From Phocoena phocoena (lineage: Eukaryota > Chordata > Mammalia > Artiodactyla > Phocoenidae): 64,000 nt of DNA. Positions 22,342-32,434 of the stretch are shown one piece after another (the first letter of the stretch is position 1; each line of letters starts with the position of its first letter). The stretch is from positions 46,642,879 to 46,706,878 of the forward strand of contig NC_089238.1 of NCBI RefSeq assembly GCF_963924675.1, given 5' to 3'. The notes beneath the pieces are model-generated. The model saw only the letters and a list, made by a program, of their open reading frames with translations, made no database searches and had not been told where the DNA came from. Both the position numbers and the translations under genes were made by a program.

Positions 22342-22835
22342 TGTGGACAAAGGATGTTGCCTGCCATTCCAGTAAACAAACAATGTTGCCCCTCATTCCA
22401 GTAAACAGCAAATGTGGCCACCACCAAGCCACCAGCCACTGCAGCCCCCGCCCCGCCACAGTGCCATAGTGTGCTATAAGGGGAATTCAGGATGGAGAAG
22501 AAACAGGATACTGGCCCTAAATAGTTAAGATGCGTATCTAAGAAATAATTTCAATAAGCCCAGACTCTAGCTTCTTCCCATACACAGAAAAGCAATAAAA
22601 TCATTAACTTGAAATGTCTGGGTATTTTTTTGTGATTGGCAGTAATCTTTTGATGTTCAACTACATGATTCTTTTTCAGCAAAAATTCCTATATATCCTA
22701 GCTCTTCCCTTACCTCTTTGGAACAGTTCCTCAGAGCTATCTGAGAGGCTGTCTCCTGGGCTATAGTCCTCAGCAAGGTCCCGAAGTAAAACATAACTTG
22801 CAATTTTTAGGTTGTGCATTTTTCTTCAGTTGACA
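22342..22835 (+). mobile_element. solo LTR, gammaretrovirus-like class I ERV
   Basis: 494 bp, begins TGTGGACAAAGG and ends CAGTTGACA. It is flanked exactly by the 4-bp repeat CTTT (22338-22341 and 22836-22839). A promoter-like 'gtgctataagg' precedes 'agcaataaaatc'. The U5-like end 'cagttcctcagagctatctg agaggctgtctcc' is typical of artiodactyl class I LTRs. Flanking L1 rejoins cleanly. No internal region is left, so it arose by LTR-LTR recombination. Confidence 0.85.
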
Positions 22836-22914
22836 CTTTCTTTCAGCAAATTTATTCTTATGTATTTTTTAATGCAAATGTTAATATCTACTAAGCACAT
22901 AAAAACAAAGCAGA

Positions 22915-23217
22915 GGGCTTCCCTGGTGGCGCAGTGGTTGAGAATCTGCCTGCCAATGCAGGGTACACGGGTTCCAGCCCTGGTCTGGGAAGATTCCACA
23001 TGCCGCGGAGCAACTAGGCCCGTGAGCCACAACTACTGAGCCTGCGCGTCTGGAGCCTGTGCTCCGCAACAAGAGAGGCCACGATAGTGAGAGGCCCGCG
23101 CACCATGATGAAGAGTGGCCCCCGCTTGCCGCAACTAGAGAAAGCCCTCGCACAGAAAAGAAGACAAAACACAGCCCCCCCCAAAAATAATTAATTTAAA
23201 AAACAAAACAAAACAAA
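22915..23217 (+). mobile_element. CHR-type SINE, long form
   Basis: Complete head and 'cgatagtgagaggcccgcgc' body; A/C-rich tail (AAAAC)n. Flanked by aaacaaagcaga-type repeats at about 22903-22914 and 23216-23227. Confidence 0.92.
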
Positions 23218-23235
23218 ACAAAGCAGAACTTATGC

Positions 23236-23370
23236 TTTTTTTTTGGCTACGCTGAGTCTTTGTCGCAGCACACGAACTTAGTTTCCCCGCGGCATCTGGG
23301 ATCTTAGTTCCCTGACCAGGGATCGAACCTGTGTCCCCTGCATTGGAAGGTGGACCACCAGGGAAGTCCC
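23236..23370 (-). mobile_element. CHR-type SINE, truncated
   Basis: Plus strand 'tttggctacgctgagtcttt' to 'ccaccagggaagtccc'; only the tRNA-like half remains. The TSD aagcagaactta / aagcagagctta lies at 23221-23232 and 23371-23382. Confidence 0.92.
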
Positions 23371-23429
23371 AAGCAGAGCTTACTCTTTGTGATACCAGCT
23401 CTCAGATTCTCATGTTAACTGGGTGTCAA

Positions 23430-23889
23430 TTTAGTTCTGACGCTGTGAAATAAAATTCATATTCTATGGCAAGACAAGAAAAATTTAAACATAAAAAATT
23501 TTTTCTGCCCTCTGGCCTCCTCTCTCCCCGCCTACTGTGTATCTGCTTTATGCATCAACCAAACCTCCCCCATCAGAAGAAATACCTGCTCAAGTGAAGC
23601 AAAGAGCAACATTCTCCTAAAATCAACAACTCCTTAAAAGATAACATTCCTTCTTGATCTTGTAAGGGCCATGCTTAGATCTGGATTGTGTAAACTGTCA
23701 ATAATACGTCATTTAATGTACAGCCCTCTGTCTAAAAAAACTTATGTAACTGTGTTTTGACTCCCAATGGGAGGAACAGTTCTGGGAGCTTTCTGAGATG
23801 CTCTTCCCAAGTTATAATCCTCAAATTTGGCTCAAATAAAATTTTCGACTACTTTCATATACTAACTACTGATTAATTTTCATTGTCAC
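23430..23889 (+). mobile_element. LTR-like block, class I ERV
   Basis: The 3' half has LTR hallmarks: 'gactcccaatgggaggaaca', 'gagctttctgagatgctctt', 'ggctcaaataaaattttcga' (AATAAA) and a terminal 'tcattgtcaca'. The 5' boundary is unclear and no TSD was found. Family unnamed. Confidence 0.55.
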
Positions 23890-24557
23890 ACTAACTACCC
23901 AGAGTTAGGGCAGACCCCACAAATTGAGGGCTCGGTTTCACAAGACTGCCCTTACTTCAGATGCCAGTCGTGAATCTCAGGTCCCAAGGACACTTGTAAT
24001 TCTTCTGACTTGGCTACAAGTTTGAGGGTCCCCATGACCCCCTCCTCAAGTTTAATAACTCTCTAGACCAAATCACAGAACTTAGGAAAACATTTTACTT
24101 ACATTTACCAGTTTATTATAAAAGATACAACTCAGGAACAGTCAAATGGAAGAGATGCCTAGGGCAAAGTGAGGGAAGGCACCACAGAGCTTCAGGCCCA
24201 CACAGGGCATGTCACCTCCTGGCACCTTGATCTATTCACCAACACAGAAGCTCCCCAGGTCTTCTAGTTTGAGTTTTTATAACGCTCAGTCTCCAGAGAG
24301 CCATCCCACCCCATCCTTGGAGGCCGGTGGGTGGGACTGAACGTTCTAACCTTCTAATCACTCCTGATGACCGGCCCATTCTCAGGCTATCCTGGGGCCC
24401 CGTCATAAATCACTTCATTAGCATAAACTCAAGTGTAAAGAAAGGGGCGTGTTATGAAGTAACAAATCCTATTACTCAGGAAATTCCAAGCGTTTTCAGA
24501 GCTCTGTGCCAGGAACTGGAGACAAAGATCAAATATATATTTTATTATACCACTCTT
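23890..24557 (-). mobile_element. LTR-like block, ERVL type (MER21-like)
   Basis: The plus strand reads 'gggcagaccccacaaattga', 'acaagactgcccttacttca', 'aagtttgagggtccccatga', 'ccagtttattataaaagata', 'acacagaagctccccaggtc', the familiar order of an antisense ERVL LTR. The name MER21 is from memory and tentative. Confidence 0.55.
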
Positions 24558-24576
24558 AAAAAATGAGGAGGTGAAA

Positions 24577-24903
24577 AACAAATTAATTACATGGGACTGA
24601 GTGAACTGATGAGGATGATTATAATTTTTGTGACTTTCTGCTTGAATAAAAAAAAAATCCCACAAGGACTCAAGGCAAAAAATATACAAACCAATTTTCA
24701 CTGCAAAGTAAAGGAGCTGTTACAGTGGAGGATTACTGGACTGAATGTCAATATCATGACATAGTATGAGTGTGTTTCGTGTTTGGTAACTGCAATCATT
24801 GTTGCTTTTGTTGTGGTCATCCAGTTACAATGCTTGGTGTCAGTTTATTTATCTCTTGTAAAAATAAAATACAGTGTGTGTGTGTGTGGAAAAAAAAAAA
24901 AAA
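24577..24903 (+). pseudogene. retroposed 3' UTR fragment of an unidentified transcript
   Basis: A 327-bp insertion with all signs of L1-mediated retroposition. Imperfect direct repeats aaatgaggaggtgaaa (24561-24576) and aaacgaggagggaaac (24904-24919) bracket it. A polyadenylation signal AATAAA (near 24862) is followed about 20 bp later by a run of 17 A. The body ('gtttggtaactgcaatcatt', 'gtggtcatccagttacaatg') matches no repeat I know and has no long open frame, so it looks like the 3' end of an mRNA truncated during reverse transcription. The source gene is not recognised. Confidence 0.65.
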
Positions 24904-24919
24904 AAACGAGGAGGGAAAC

Positions 24920-25310
24920 CTGGTTTCTTGTAAATACACTGCTAATTCACCAGTGTGGAAGTGCAGCGGTGGTGTGCATGAGGTGGACCGCTCAGTCTCC
25001 TCTACAACTGCCTTTAAAAAAATATCAAAACTAGGCCGGGTCACTTCGAGCACAAGGGCCAGAAGAATGTGAGCAGTTTCCCGTGGGGTATGCCTTTACA
25101 GTGTCGCTTCAGCCACACCTCAGAAGAGTCGGGTGCGGGCAAAGATTCAGGGAGAGTTCTCCATTCTCCCTTTCTTAAGAGAAATCTTCCCTCTTCATTT
25201 GTACTTAAGTCCATGGTTGAGTCACAGGACCTTGTTTTATCTTTGCTCAAAATTTGATTGTTTTGACAGATTCTAGCTTAACAGTGTTAGTTAGACAAAT
25301 GGCAATTTTC
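24920..25310. other. unassigned, moderately G/C-rich sequence
   Basis: Not A/T-rich like its neighbours. Contains overlapping short open frames on both strands (24817-25257) without a recognisable product. May be unique genomic DNA or an old repeat. Confidence 0.4.
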
Positions 25311-25322
25311 TGGAACATTCTT

Positions 25323-25385
25323 TTTTTTTTTTTGGCCCAGTGTAGAAGCATGGAGTCCTAACCACTGGACGGCCAAGGAATCCCT
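25323..25385 (-). mobile_element. 5'-truncated or deleted CHR-type SINE remnant
   Basis: Only about 63 bp: a T-run, 'ggcccagtgtagaagcatgg' and head 'ccactggacggccaaggaat'. The direct repeat tggaacattctt (25311-25322 and 25386-25397) proves an insertion. The middle of the element is missing. Confidence 0.85.
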
Positions 25386-25633
25386 TGGAACATTCTTTAA
25401 AATATGGATTCCATAGCAGTTTCCATTCTAGTTCCTATTACACTTTGCCATTATTTTGGTCTTCTTGTAGCTGTTAAAAGCTGAGTTTTCACTGTATATC
25501 CAAATTCCATAATTTGGTATAATAAACAGCTCTTTTATAGAAGTAGCCATCTGATAATAGCAGGACTCACATATACAAAGATACAAATTATCCATCTAGA
25601 TTTCTCATGGGATTATTAAAAATCCTCAACCAT

Positions 25634-25754
25634 GGGAACTCCCTGATGGTTAGAACTCCGCACTTTCACAGCTGTGGGCCCAGGTTCGATCCCAGGGAAC
25701 GAAGATCCCGCAAGCGGCATGGCACAGCAAAAACAAAAAACAAACCAAAAAAAC
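25634..25754 (+). mobile_element. CHR-type SINE, older short copy
   Basis: 'gggaactccctgatggttag' and box B 'caggttcgatcccagggaac', then a tail of CAAAAAA units. Imperfect TSD cctcaaccat / cttcaaccca. Confidence 0.85.
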
Positions 25755-25764
25755 CCTTCAACCC

Positions 25765-27162
25765 AAAGCATATGCATCCAACATTCTTAACCATGGCAAC
25801 AACATACTTTACAACCATGCTAAACCTCAGTAACATAAGTCTTTAAGAACCAGGTACAACACAAAATGATCTTTAAAGAGATACTTGGGAATTACTATGC
25901 TCACAAAAACAGTCCTGGGGAATAAAAACCAATTTGTACAATTCCTCAGTACTACTTATTTAAACCCTACTTTGTTTGAAAATATTTGACAGAATTTTTT
26001 CAATAAATGGGTTGAGATTCCTACACTCTTCTGAATATATTACTGCTAAATATCAGTTGGTCACTGAAAAGTCAGATAGGACATCATTAAATCAGGATGA
26101 AAATGACTAGTCAGGGAAAGAACTGTTATACCCAATAACTCTGGCAAAGTGCATGAATAAAATTATTTTCTAATGGGATGGATCTTATTAATATTCATTT
26201 CCTCAACTTGCAAATTCAACGACATCATTGCTTTGTCACTTTAATTAGCTCTCTGCTTAACAGTGGACCTACTGACAGATACCCCAATAAAGATGAGATG
26301 CTAATACAAAAAGATGTAATTTCCTTCAGTTTATTTTATAGGATTTTGTGGTAAAATGGAAAAAAAATAATTTAAAAAACAGTTATAGCTGTGCTTGGAG
26401 ATATTAACTAAATGGACTATTCTCACATACTGATCAAATGATCACTGTGGTAGTTTAAAAGTTCACAAATTACAATTTTTCCTTCTTTGAAAACTGAATC
26501 AGGTCACCAAATTCCAAATCAGAATCTTGTCTTGTTTAGTGGCTTTGTTTCAGACAACGAAACATAAAATAGGTCAGTTATTCATGTTGTGAAGGGACTT
26601 GCCATACAGAACAAAAACAAAAAACTTAAAACTTAGCACAAATTTCCTTTAAATCACTAACTCCATCAATACATTTAAAATGTGATTCTATTCTTCAAAG
26701 ACTGATTTCCACTATTTTTACATTTCTGTATAAAATAACCATGCATAACATCAAGATAACTGTTAACGTGTGTTAACCAGATTCTTAGTATTCTTAATTC
26801 ACATACTGCAGAAGATGGCAAAGAAGAAAGTCTCCTGCTAGCTCCTTTTGGTACAGCAAGAACTAGGATCATGCCTGGGCTTTCTATCACTTACTTACGC
26901 TAAGGAACTCGCTTTGGAACACATAAACTCATATTTGTATTTTGCTTTGGAATTTCATATGGTTTTACTTAGCAACAGATTAACTTTATTAATTATGTTT
27001 TTCTTGAGCTAATTATTAATAAAATGTGCTCCCATTCTGAAAACAGGTTGAGCAATGGCTCAGAAACAATTAGCCTAGGATAGAAACAATTTCTGTGGAA
27101 AAACAGTCACTAATTCATACAGGGACAACTATAAGCTGGTGAGTTAACTCTAAATTCCTAAA

Positions 27163-27163
<1 letters not shown>
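25765..27163. other. unassigned unique sequence
   Basis: A/T-rich. The longest frame (71 codons, minus, 26675-26890) has no recognisable domain, splice context or homologue. Confidence 0.55.

Positions 27164-27209
<46 letters not shown>
27164..27209. repeat. (CA)n microsatellite
   Basis: 23 uninterrupted CA units in unique sequence; expected to be length-polymorphic. Confidence 0.97.
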
Positions 27210-27211
<2 letters not shown>

Positions 27212-27440
27212 TACCCTTTTGCTTTTACTACAAGAAAGTGAAACGGTCCTATAGGAGAAAAGCAAGATGATGAAAACGGTCAACAATATTGAATATTTTT
27301 ATCACATTATAAACCTTCATTTTAAATACCATAAGTTCTTTTACTAGAAAGTTTAAAGTTTTTTTACTAGGAGAAATGGACTTCTCTCCACAAAACGTAT
27401 GTTTTTGTTTGAGGCTAACTCAAGCACGTTACTTAACCAA

Positions 27441-27656
27441 TTTTTTTTTTTTTTTTTTTTTTGCGGTACGCGGGCCTCTCACCGTTATGGCCTCTCCCGT
27501 TGCGGAGCACAGGCTCCGGACGCGCAGGCTCAGCGGCCATGGCTCACGGGCCCAGCCACTCCGCGGCATGTGGGATCTTCCCGGACCGGGGCATGAACCC
27601 GTGTCCCCTGCATCAGCAGGCGGACTCTCAACCACTGCGCCACCAGGGAAGCCCCT
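27441..27656 (-). mobile_element. CHR-type SINE, short form
   Basis: T22 tail followed by near-consensus reverse complement. Direct repeat (a)cttaaccaattttt / (a)tttaaccaactttt at about 27431-27445 and 27657-27671. Confidence 0.95.
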
Positions 27657-27671
27657 ATTTAACCAACTTTT

Positions 27672-28794
27672 GTATGGAGCACCCTGTAAGGCAGGTTATA
27701 TGGAAAATAGCCTGAAGTCTGGAGCCAAGGGGTAAAAACAGAGCTAAAACTAACAGTCTAACTGTATGTAGGTTGTTTACATTATGTAGGCAGATAGGAA
27801 CAACTTGTAAGAACAACCCTAATAATCTGTCTTTAATTAACTTAATCACGTTCTCATAAAGAAAATGTATTCAGATTGTCACTGTTCAGAACAGTGAAGT
27901 ACTTTATTTAGTAGGAGGAAGATTTACCCTCCACACCTGAATCAGTAGGGTGAGTCTCTGCTTTTCCTACTGACCAATTTCTCCCCCATAAAATTGGCAT
28001 ATTTAGCAAAACTAGAAGGAACCCAGGGTCTCTGATTTAATAGCTTTGTAAATTCTTATCTCAAACATCACAAACTTTTCTATAACTATATAATATTTGA
28101 GTTGTGAGTTTCATTTTATTTTTAGGGATCTTTATTCACTGGATAGTTATCCATTTTATTTTATAGTAAGTTAGATGAAATAGAGCAGTAAGAATCTCAA
28201 CTGAGAGAAATTTTAATCATAGAGAGTTTTAGGTACTAAAATAGGAAGCTCTATTAGGGTCTAAGAAGCAACGGAGTATAGGCTACTCGAAGAGCATGTG
28301 ATTGAGTGATGGTAAACACAATTTGCAGACACTGCTAGATCAAAGCCCAGGAGAACATTTTAAAATGTTAGACACACACTAAAGAAAGTAGTAAAACAAT
28401 GAAACTCTGGGTAATTAAGAATTCAAAATATTTGCATTTTTATTTACAGATGGTCCTCAACTTTCATAATCTGATTTTCATACATTAAATACTTACATAC
28501 CTAGGAGAATTTTAAATGTTGATTTTAAATATTGTGTTTACAGCTGGCAAATTTTTAAGCTACTGAGTGGAGGTACTACTTGCCCAGCAATATTTCACCT
28601 TTGGCAGTATCACCTCTTAGGCCGTATCATTGTGAAATTATTAGGATATTTTACTGGGCTTAGAGGGAAAAAAACGGGAAGAAAAATGCAAGTGCTAAAT
28701 ACTAGCAGAAAGAAGCATTTCAAATTTAATTTACTGCTTTCTGGCCTAAAGCCAGTCTTCCATGAATTCAATTATAAAGGATGAATAATAAAAT
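27672..28794. other. unassigned unique sequence
   Basis: No repeat, RNA gene or plausible exon recognised. Confidence 0.55.
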
Positions 28795-28805
28795 GAAAGA
28801 GTGTG

Positions 28806-29007
28806 GGGTTTCCCTGGTGGCGCAGTGGTTGAGAGTCCGCCTGTCAATGCAGGGGACACGGGTTCGTACCCCGGTCAGGGAAGACCCCACATGCCGCGGA
28901 GCAGCTGCGCCCGTGAGCCATGGCCGCTGAGCCTGTGCTCCGCAACGGGAGAGGCCACAGCAGTGAGAGGCCCGCGTACAGCAAAAAAAAAAAAAAAAAA
29001 GAAAAAA
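28806..29007 (+). mobile_element. CHR-type SINE, short form
   Basis: Near-consensus but missing an 18-bp stretch around 'gcgcgtccggag'; ends in A18 with a G-broken tail. The TSD gaaagagtgtg is at 28795-28805 and 29008-29018. Confidence 0.95.
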
Positions 29008-29018
29008 GAAAGAGTGTG

Positions 29019-29364
29019 CATAAATGTTTGAACTATATTACTGAAGACTGTACCTAAAAGGTTAAGAGTAAGTTAGGATTTTATAATATTTGTTAACTCG
29101 CCAAGCACCTGCTTTATAACATGTAAGTTTAGCTTTAACCTATATGACTTTTATCCTTGTATCCATGGATACACATTCATAAATTTGAGTACTTGAGAAC
29201 CTCAAGACATTTTTAGTGGATGTGAAGAATCTGCTTTCTTTCTTGGGCCAGGGGGGTGGGGGGGAACACTTGTTTTTCCCCCCAAAGTTAGTTACTTTGG
29301 CCCTACTTTAGGACTGGAGTAGTTAGAAGAAAAGGGATATCCCAAGAGAGAGGGGCAGATAAAA
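29019..29364. other. unassigned unique sequence
   Basis: Contains a G-run (about 29250-29263) followed by a C-run (about 29277-29284). No gene seen. Confidence 0.5.
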
Positions 29365-29366
29365 TA

Positions 29367-29587
29367 CAGTTGACTCTTGAACAACTAGGGGGAGTTAAGG
29401 GTGCAGACCTTCCTCACAGTCAATAATCCGAGGATAACTTTAGAGTTGGCCCTCTGTATCTGTGGTTCCACATCTGCGTATTCAACCAACTTCTGATCAT
29501 GTAGTACTGTAGTATTTATTTACTGAAAAAAAATCTGCGTATGAGTGGACCTGTGCAGTTCAAATACGTACGTTCAAAGGTCAACTG
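29367..29587 (+). mobile_element. Tigger-type (TcMar) MITE, MER2 group
   Basis: 221 bp with inverted ends CAGTTGACTCTTGAACAAC and, at the right, '...ttcaaaggtcaactg'. It is flanked by TA at 29365-29366 and 29588-29589, the expected pogo/Tigger target duplication. Internal 'agagttggccctctgtatct' and 'gtggacctgtgcagttcaaa' fit the family. No transposase gene. Confidence 0.88.
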
Positions 29588-29904
29588 TAAAATGAAAATT
29601 TAACTTACTTCTATTATCCATTCTGTCACTGACTGTGCATCTTCCTTTCACTTTTTAAATGAGTCAGACCACATTTCCTGATTTCCTGCTTCATGTGATT
29701 TTTATCATTAAGAGCCATCTTCTCTATCCCATTTTTTGGCTTTCTGTTGTTTTCGATGTTTAAAGAACAACTCTCTCCTCCTTAACCCTTTATCTTCTTT
29801 AACCCTCCATCCTCTCTTAGTTTTGGACAGTGACACAAGATTATGTGTCAACTTGACTGGGCCAACAGGTGCCCAGATATTTGGTCAAACATTTTTCCCA
29901 TCCA
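29588..29904. other. unassigned, possible repeat relics
   Basis: The stretch 'tgtgtcaacttgactgggcc' onward (29845-29900) resembles a common mammalian repeat whose family I cannot name. The rest is unassigned. Confidence 0.4.
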
Positions 29905-30262
29905 GGATTTAGTCTGATCTCCTTAGCTTCAGTGTTTCTAATGACCTGACAGTTTTCGAGGAAGCCTGGTCAGGTATTTTGTAGAATGTCCTTCAACTTC
30001 AGTTAGTGTGATGTTTTTCTCATAGGATATAGGTTTTGGGGAAGAACTGCCATTCTCAACACATCATATCAAGGGCATACATACTGATGATGCCAACTTT
30101 GATCACCCGGCCAAGGGAGTGTTTGCCAGGTTTCTCCACTATAAAATGACTCCCTTCTACCTTTCCACATTCTACTCCTTGGAAGCAATTCACTGAGTCC
30201 AGCCCATACTCGAGGGGAATGGGGAGTTAAGCTCTACCTCTTGGAAGAGGAAGTATCTACAT
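29905..30262 (-). mobile_element. L1M-type LINE 3' UTR fragment
   Basis: Reverse-complemented L1M 3' UTR in order: 'attttgtagaatgtccttca', 'gatgatgccaactttgatca', 'gtttgccaggtttctccact', 'ataaaatgactcc'. Confidence 0.65.
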
Positions 30263-30284
30263 AAATTATTTTTAATTCTTTTTC

Positions 30285-30665
30285 TACCATGGCATCATCA
30301 TTCCCCCAGTAAGAAATGCCCACATACCCAATGGAACTTTGGGTTTACTTTTGATTCCTTTTCCTCCTGCAAGTCCCCTATCTTAGTCCTTTAACAAGCT
30401 CTCCTTAGTCATCTTTTTTCAGTATTAGATTTAGTCAATCTCCTTTCTTTCTGTCATTGCTTTAGTCCAAATCCTAATTTTCTAGACGACAATCTCTGAG
30501 CAGGTCTCTCTTTTTTTTTTGTGGCCTCCACGCCTTGTTCTGTTCCAATCTGCCTTTCATCTATCATACAGTCATATTGTATGAGACAGAAATTTCCAGA
30601 GAGACAGAGTATCCCTGATTTGTACCTAGAATGTAGAGTACATAATAAATAACTGTTGGGGAAGT
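30285..30665 (+). mobile_element. L2 LINE fragment
   Basis: Diverged L2 ORF2 to 3' end: 'aagtcccctatcttagtcct', 'atcctaattttctagacgac', 'tgttccaatctgcctttcat', with a terminal 'gtacataataaataactgtt'. Confidence 0.5.
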
Positions 30666-31440
30666 AGAAGATACAACAAAATTTTTCTTTACCGTAGTTT
30701 AGTCTCCATGCTAGGAAAATTAAAACAGCTTGCAGAAAATTAAAGAAACAATAGAAATATTTAAATGTTAATTATTTTAAACAACACATATTGCTGAGGT
30801 GTGGATGAAAAGTATTTATAATACAGGAAGAGTGTAAACGTCAGGAGAAAATGTTTAAGGTGCTGCAAAGCTAACTACAACTAACTAAGAAGCTAAGAAA
30901 AGGAAAATGTCCTTGCCCAGGAAAATAATCTAAGGAAATCTTTCAGACTCCTCAATGGTCTCTTCAAATCTGGTGTTTTGAATTTTTTATAGGAGAACAT
31001 CGTGACTAAAATGACATAACCTATTCCACAGGGATCCAATCTTGTCTGTTGACCTATGAGCTGGAGATAATGTGGTATAGCTTTTCCAACTATTTAACAT
31101 ATGAAATAAAAAATGGTAACAGTGGCAAAAAAGTGTGTGTGGTGGAGTTACAAAGGGGACACATTTTTGTTGAGAAAATAAAGTGTAAGTTACCCAAATG
31201 TCATTTACTTTTTTTTGCTTTTATAGAATGCTCACAACATTTCTGACTAGAAAAGGTTTAAAATTATATTTAAAATAGGGAAATATGATTGCATAGAGGT
31301 TGAAAACTTTAAATCAGAAAAACACCAAAACTTTACTATGAAGTTCTCAAAGTTATTGCTGAGGACTAACAGCTGGGATCTACAATTTGGGTTATGGAAC
31401 ATGAGCACTGGCCTCTGTGACTTGCCTTTCTTTAAAAGAG
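30666..31440. other. unassigned unique sequence
   Basis: Nothing recognised. Confidence 0.55.
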
Positions 31441-31448
31441 ACAGAGAG

Positions 31449-31653
31449 GGCTTCCCTGGTGGCTCAGTGGTTGAGAGTCCACCTGCCGATGCAGGGGACA
31501 TGGGTTCGTGCCCCGGTCTGGGAAGATCCCACATGCTGTGTAGTGGCTGGGCCTGTGAGCCATGGCCGCTGAGCCTGTGTGTCCGGAGCTTGTGCTCCAC
31601 GACAGGAGAGGCCACAGCGGTGAGAGGCCTGCGTACCGCAAAAAAAAAAAAAA
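31449..31653 (+). mobile_element. CHR-type SINE, short form
   Basis: Complete short form with several substitutions ('gctgtgtagtggctgggcct') and an A14 tail. No convincing TSD. Confidence 0.92.
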
Positions 31654-31804
31654 GCAGATTGTAAATAGAAGACCCTAACAATTTGTAAAAGAAAGTTGGA
31701 ATACTACCTCATTTTAAGACTTACAGTAGAGCAACAGTAATTAAGAGTGTGCTATTGGCAAAAGCACCAGATAAAAGGATGAATATTAAATCTTGTAGAT
31801 TGCA

Positions 31805-32204
31805 GGGACGTCCCTGGTGGTACAGTGGTTAGGTTAAGACTCAGCGCTCCCAACGCAGGGAGCCCGGGTTCAATTCCTGGTCAGAGAACTAGATCCCACA
31901 TGCATGCCGCAACTAAGAGTTCGCATGCCACAACTAAGAAGCTCATATGCCGCAACTAAGGAGCTGCAAGCTGCAACTAAGGGGCCCACTTGCTGCAACT
32001 AAGGAGCCCACCTGCCACAACTAAGGAGCTCACGTGCCACAACTAAGGAGCTCACATGCCACAACTAAGGAGCCCACCTGCCGCAACTAAGGAGCCTGCG
32101 AGCCGCAACTAAGGAGCCCGCCTGCTGCAACACAACCAAATAAATACAACCAAATAAATAAATAAATAAATAATAAAAGTACAATATAAATAGAAAAAAA
32201 ACCC
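31805..32204 (+). mobile_element. CHR-type SINE with expanded internal tandem array
   Basis: Head 'acgtccctggtggtacagtgg' with a short duplicated 'ggtta', box B 'cgggttcaattcctggtca', then the 22-bp array annotated separately, then an AAATAAAT tail. The TSD tgtagattgca is at 31794-31804 and 32205-32215. At about 400 bp it is the longest copy of its form in the window. Confidence 0.94.
31906..32130. repeat. about ten 22-bp units inside a SINE
   Basis: Units of the type gccacaactaaggagcccacct repeat about ten times with mainly C/T and G/A differences between them. Other copies of the same SINE form in this window hold roughly three to seven units. Confidence 0.93.
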
Positions 32205-32434
32205 TGTAGATTGCAAACCAAAAAAAAAAGAAAGCAAATTTTACGACATGTAAATTATACCTTAATTTTTTTAAAAGGAAAAAATGATGAACTATGGTAA
32301 ATTTAATTTTTTACAAAAGTAGAAGAGTTAAGCAGCTCTCCAGTATAACTGTAGAGAAAATTAGTACACTGAAAGGTAAGTCAACAGAAATTGTCCAGAA
32401 TGTAGCATGAAGACGAAAAGTTAATAAATATGAA

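Larger units (their letters stand above)
18526..22890 (-). mobile_element. old L1 LINE (ORF2 region), fragmented by nested insertions
   Basis: The plus strand reads as reverse-complemented L1 in the correct order across every gap: 'atctaaggctggaatttctg' (18.5 kb), 'ttccaaagtggttacaccaa' (18.77), 'gtgatgtaaggctgaagtta' (20.07), 'atatgtggacctatttatca' (21.1), 'ccatactgtcttgattactt' (22.07), 'ggattttgactgcgattgcg' (22.25), 'ctttcagcaaatttattctt' (22.84). Removing the insertions rejoins one element of roughly 1.4 kb. Codons are heavily decayed. Confidence 0.85.

Noticed and set aside
19643..24557. Possible intact endogenous retrovirus
   Set aside because: Only LTR-type blocks are present; their flanks rejoin as L1 (for three of them) and no gag, pol or env-like frame is visible.
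29367..29587. Possible structured RNA because of inverted ends
   Set aside because: The ends and TA duplications fit a Tigger-type MITE better.
31906..32130. Regularly spaced repeats resembling a CRISPR array
   Set aside because: The units are contiguous with no unique spacers, lie inside a SINE and the genome is eukaryotic.
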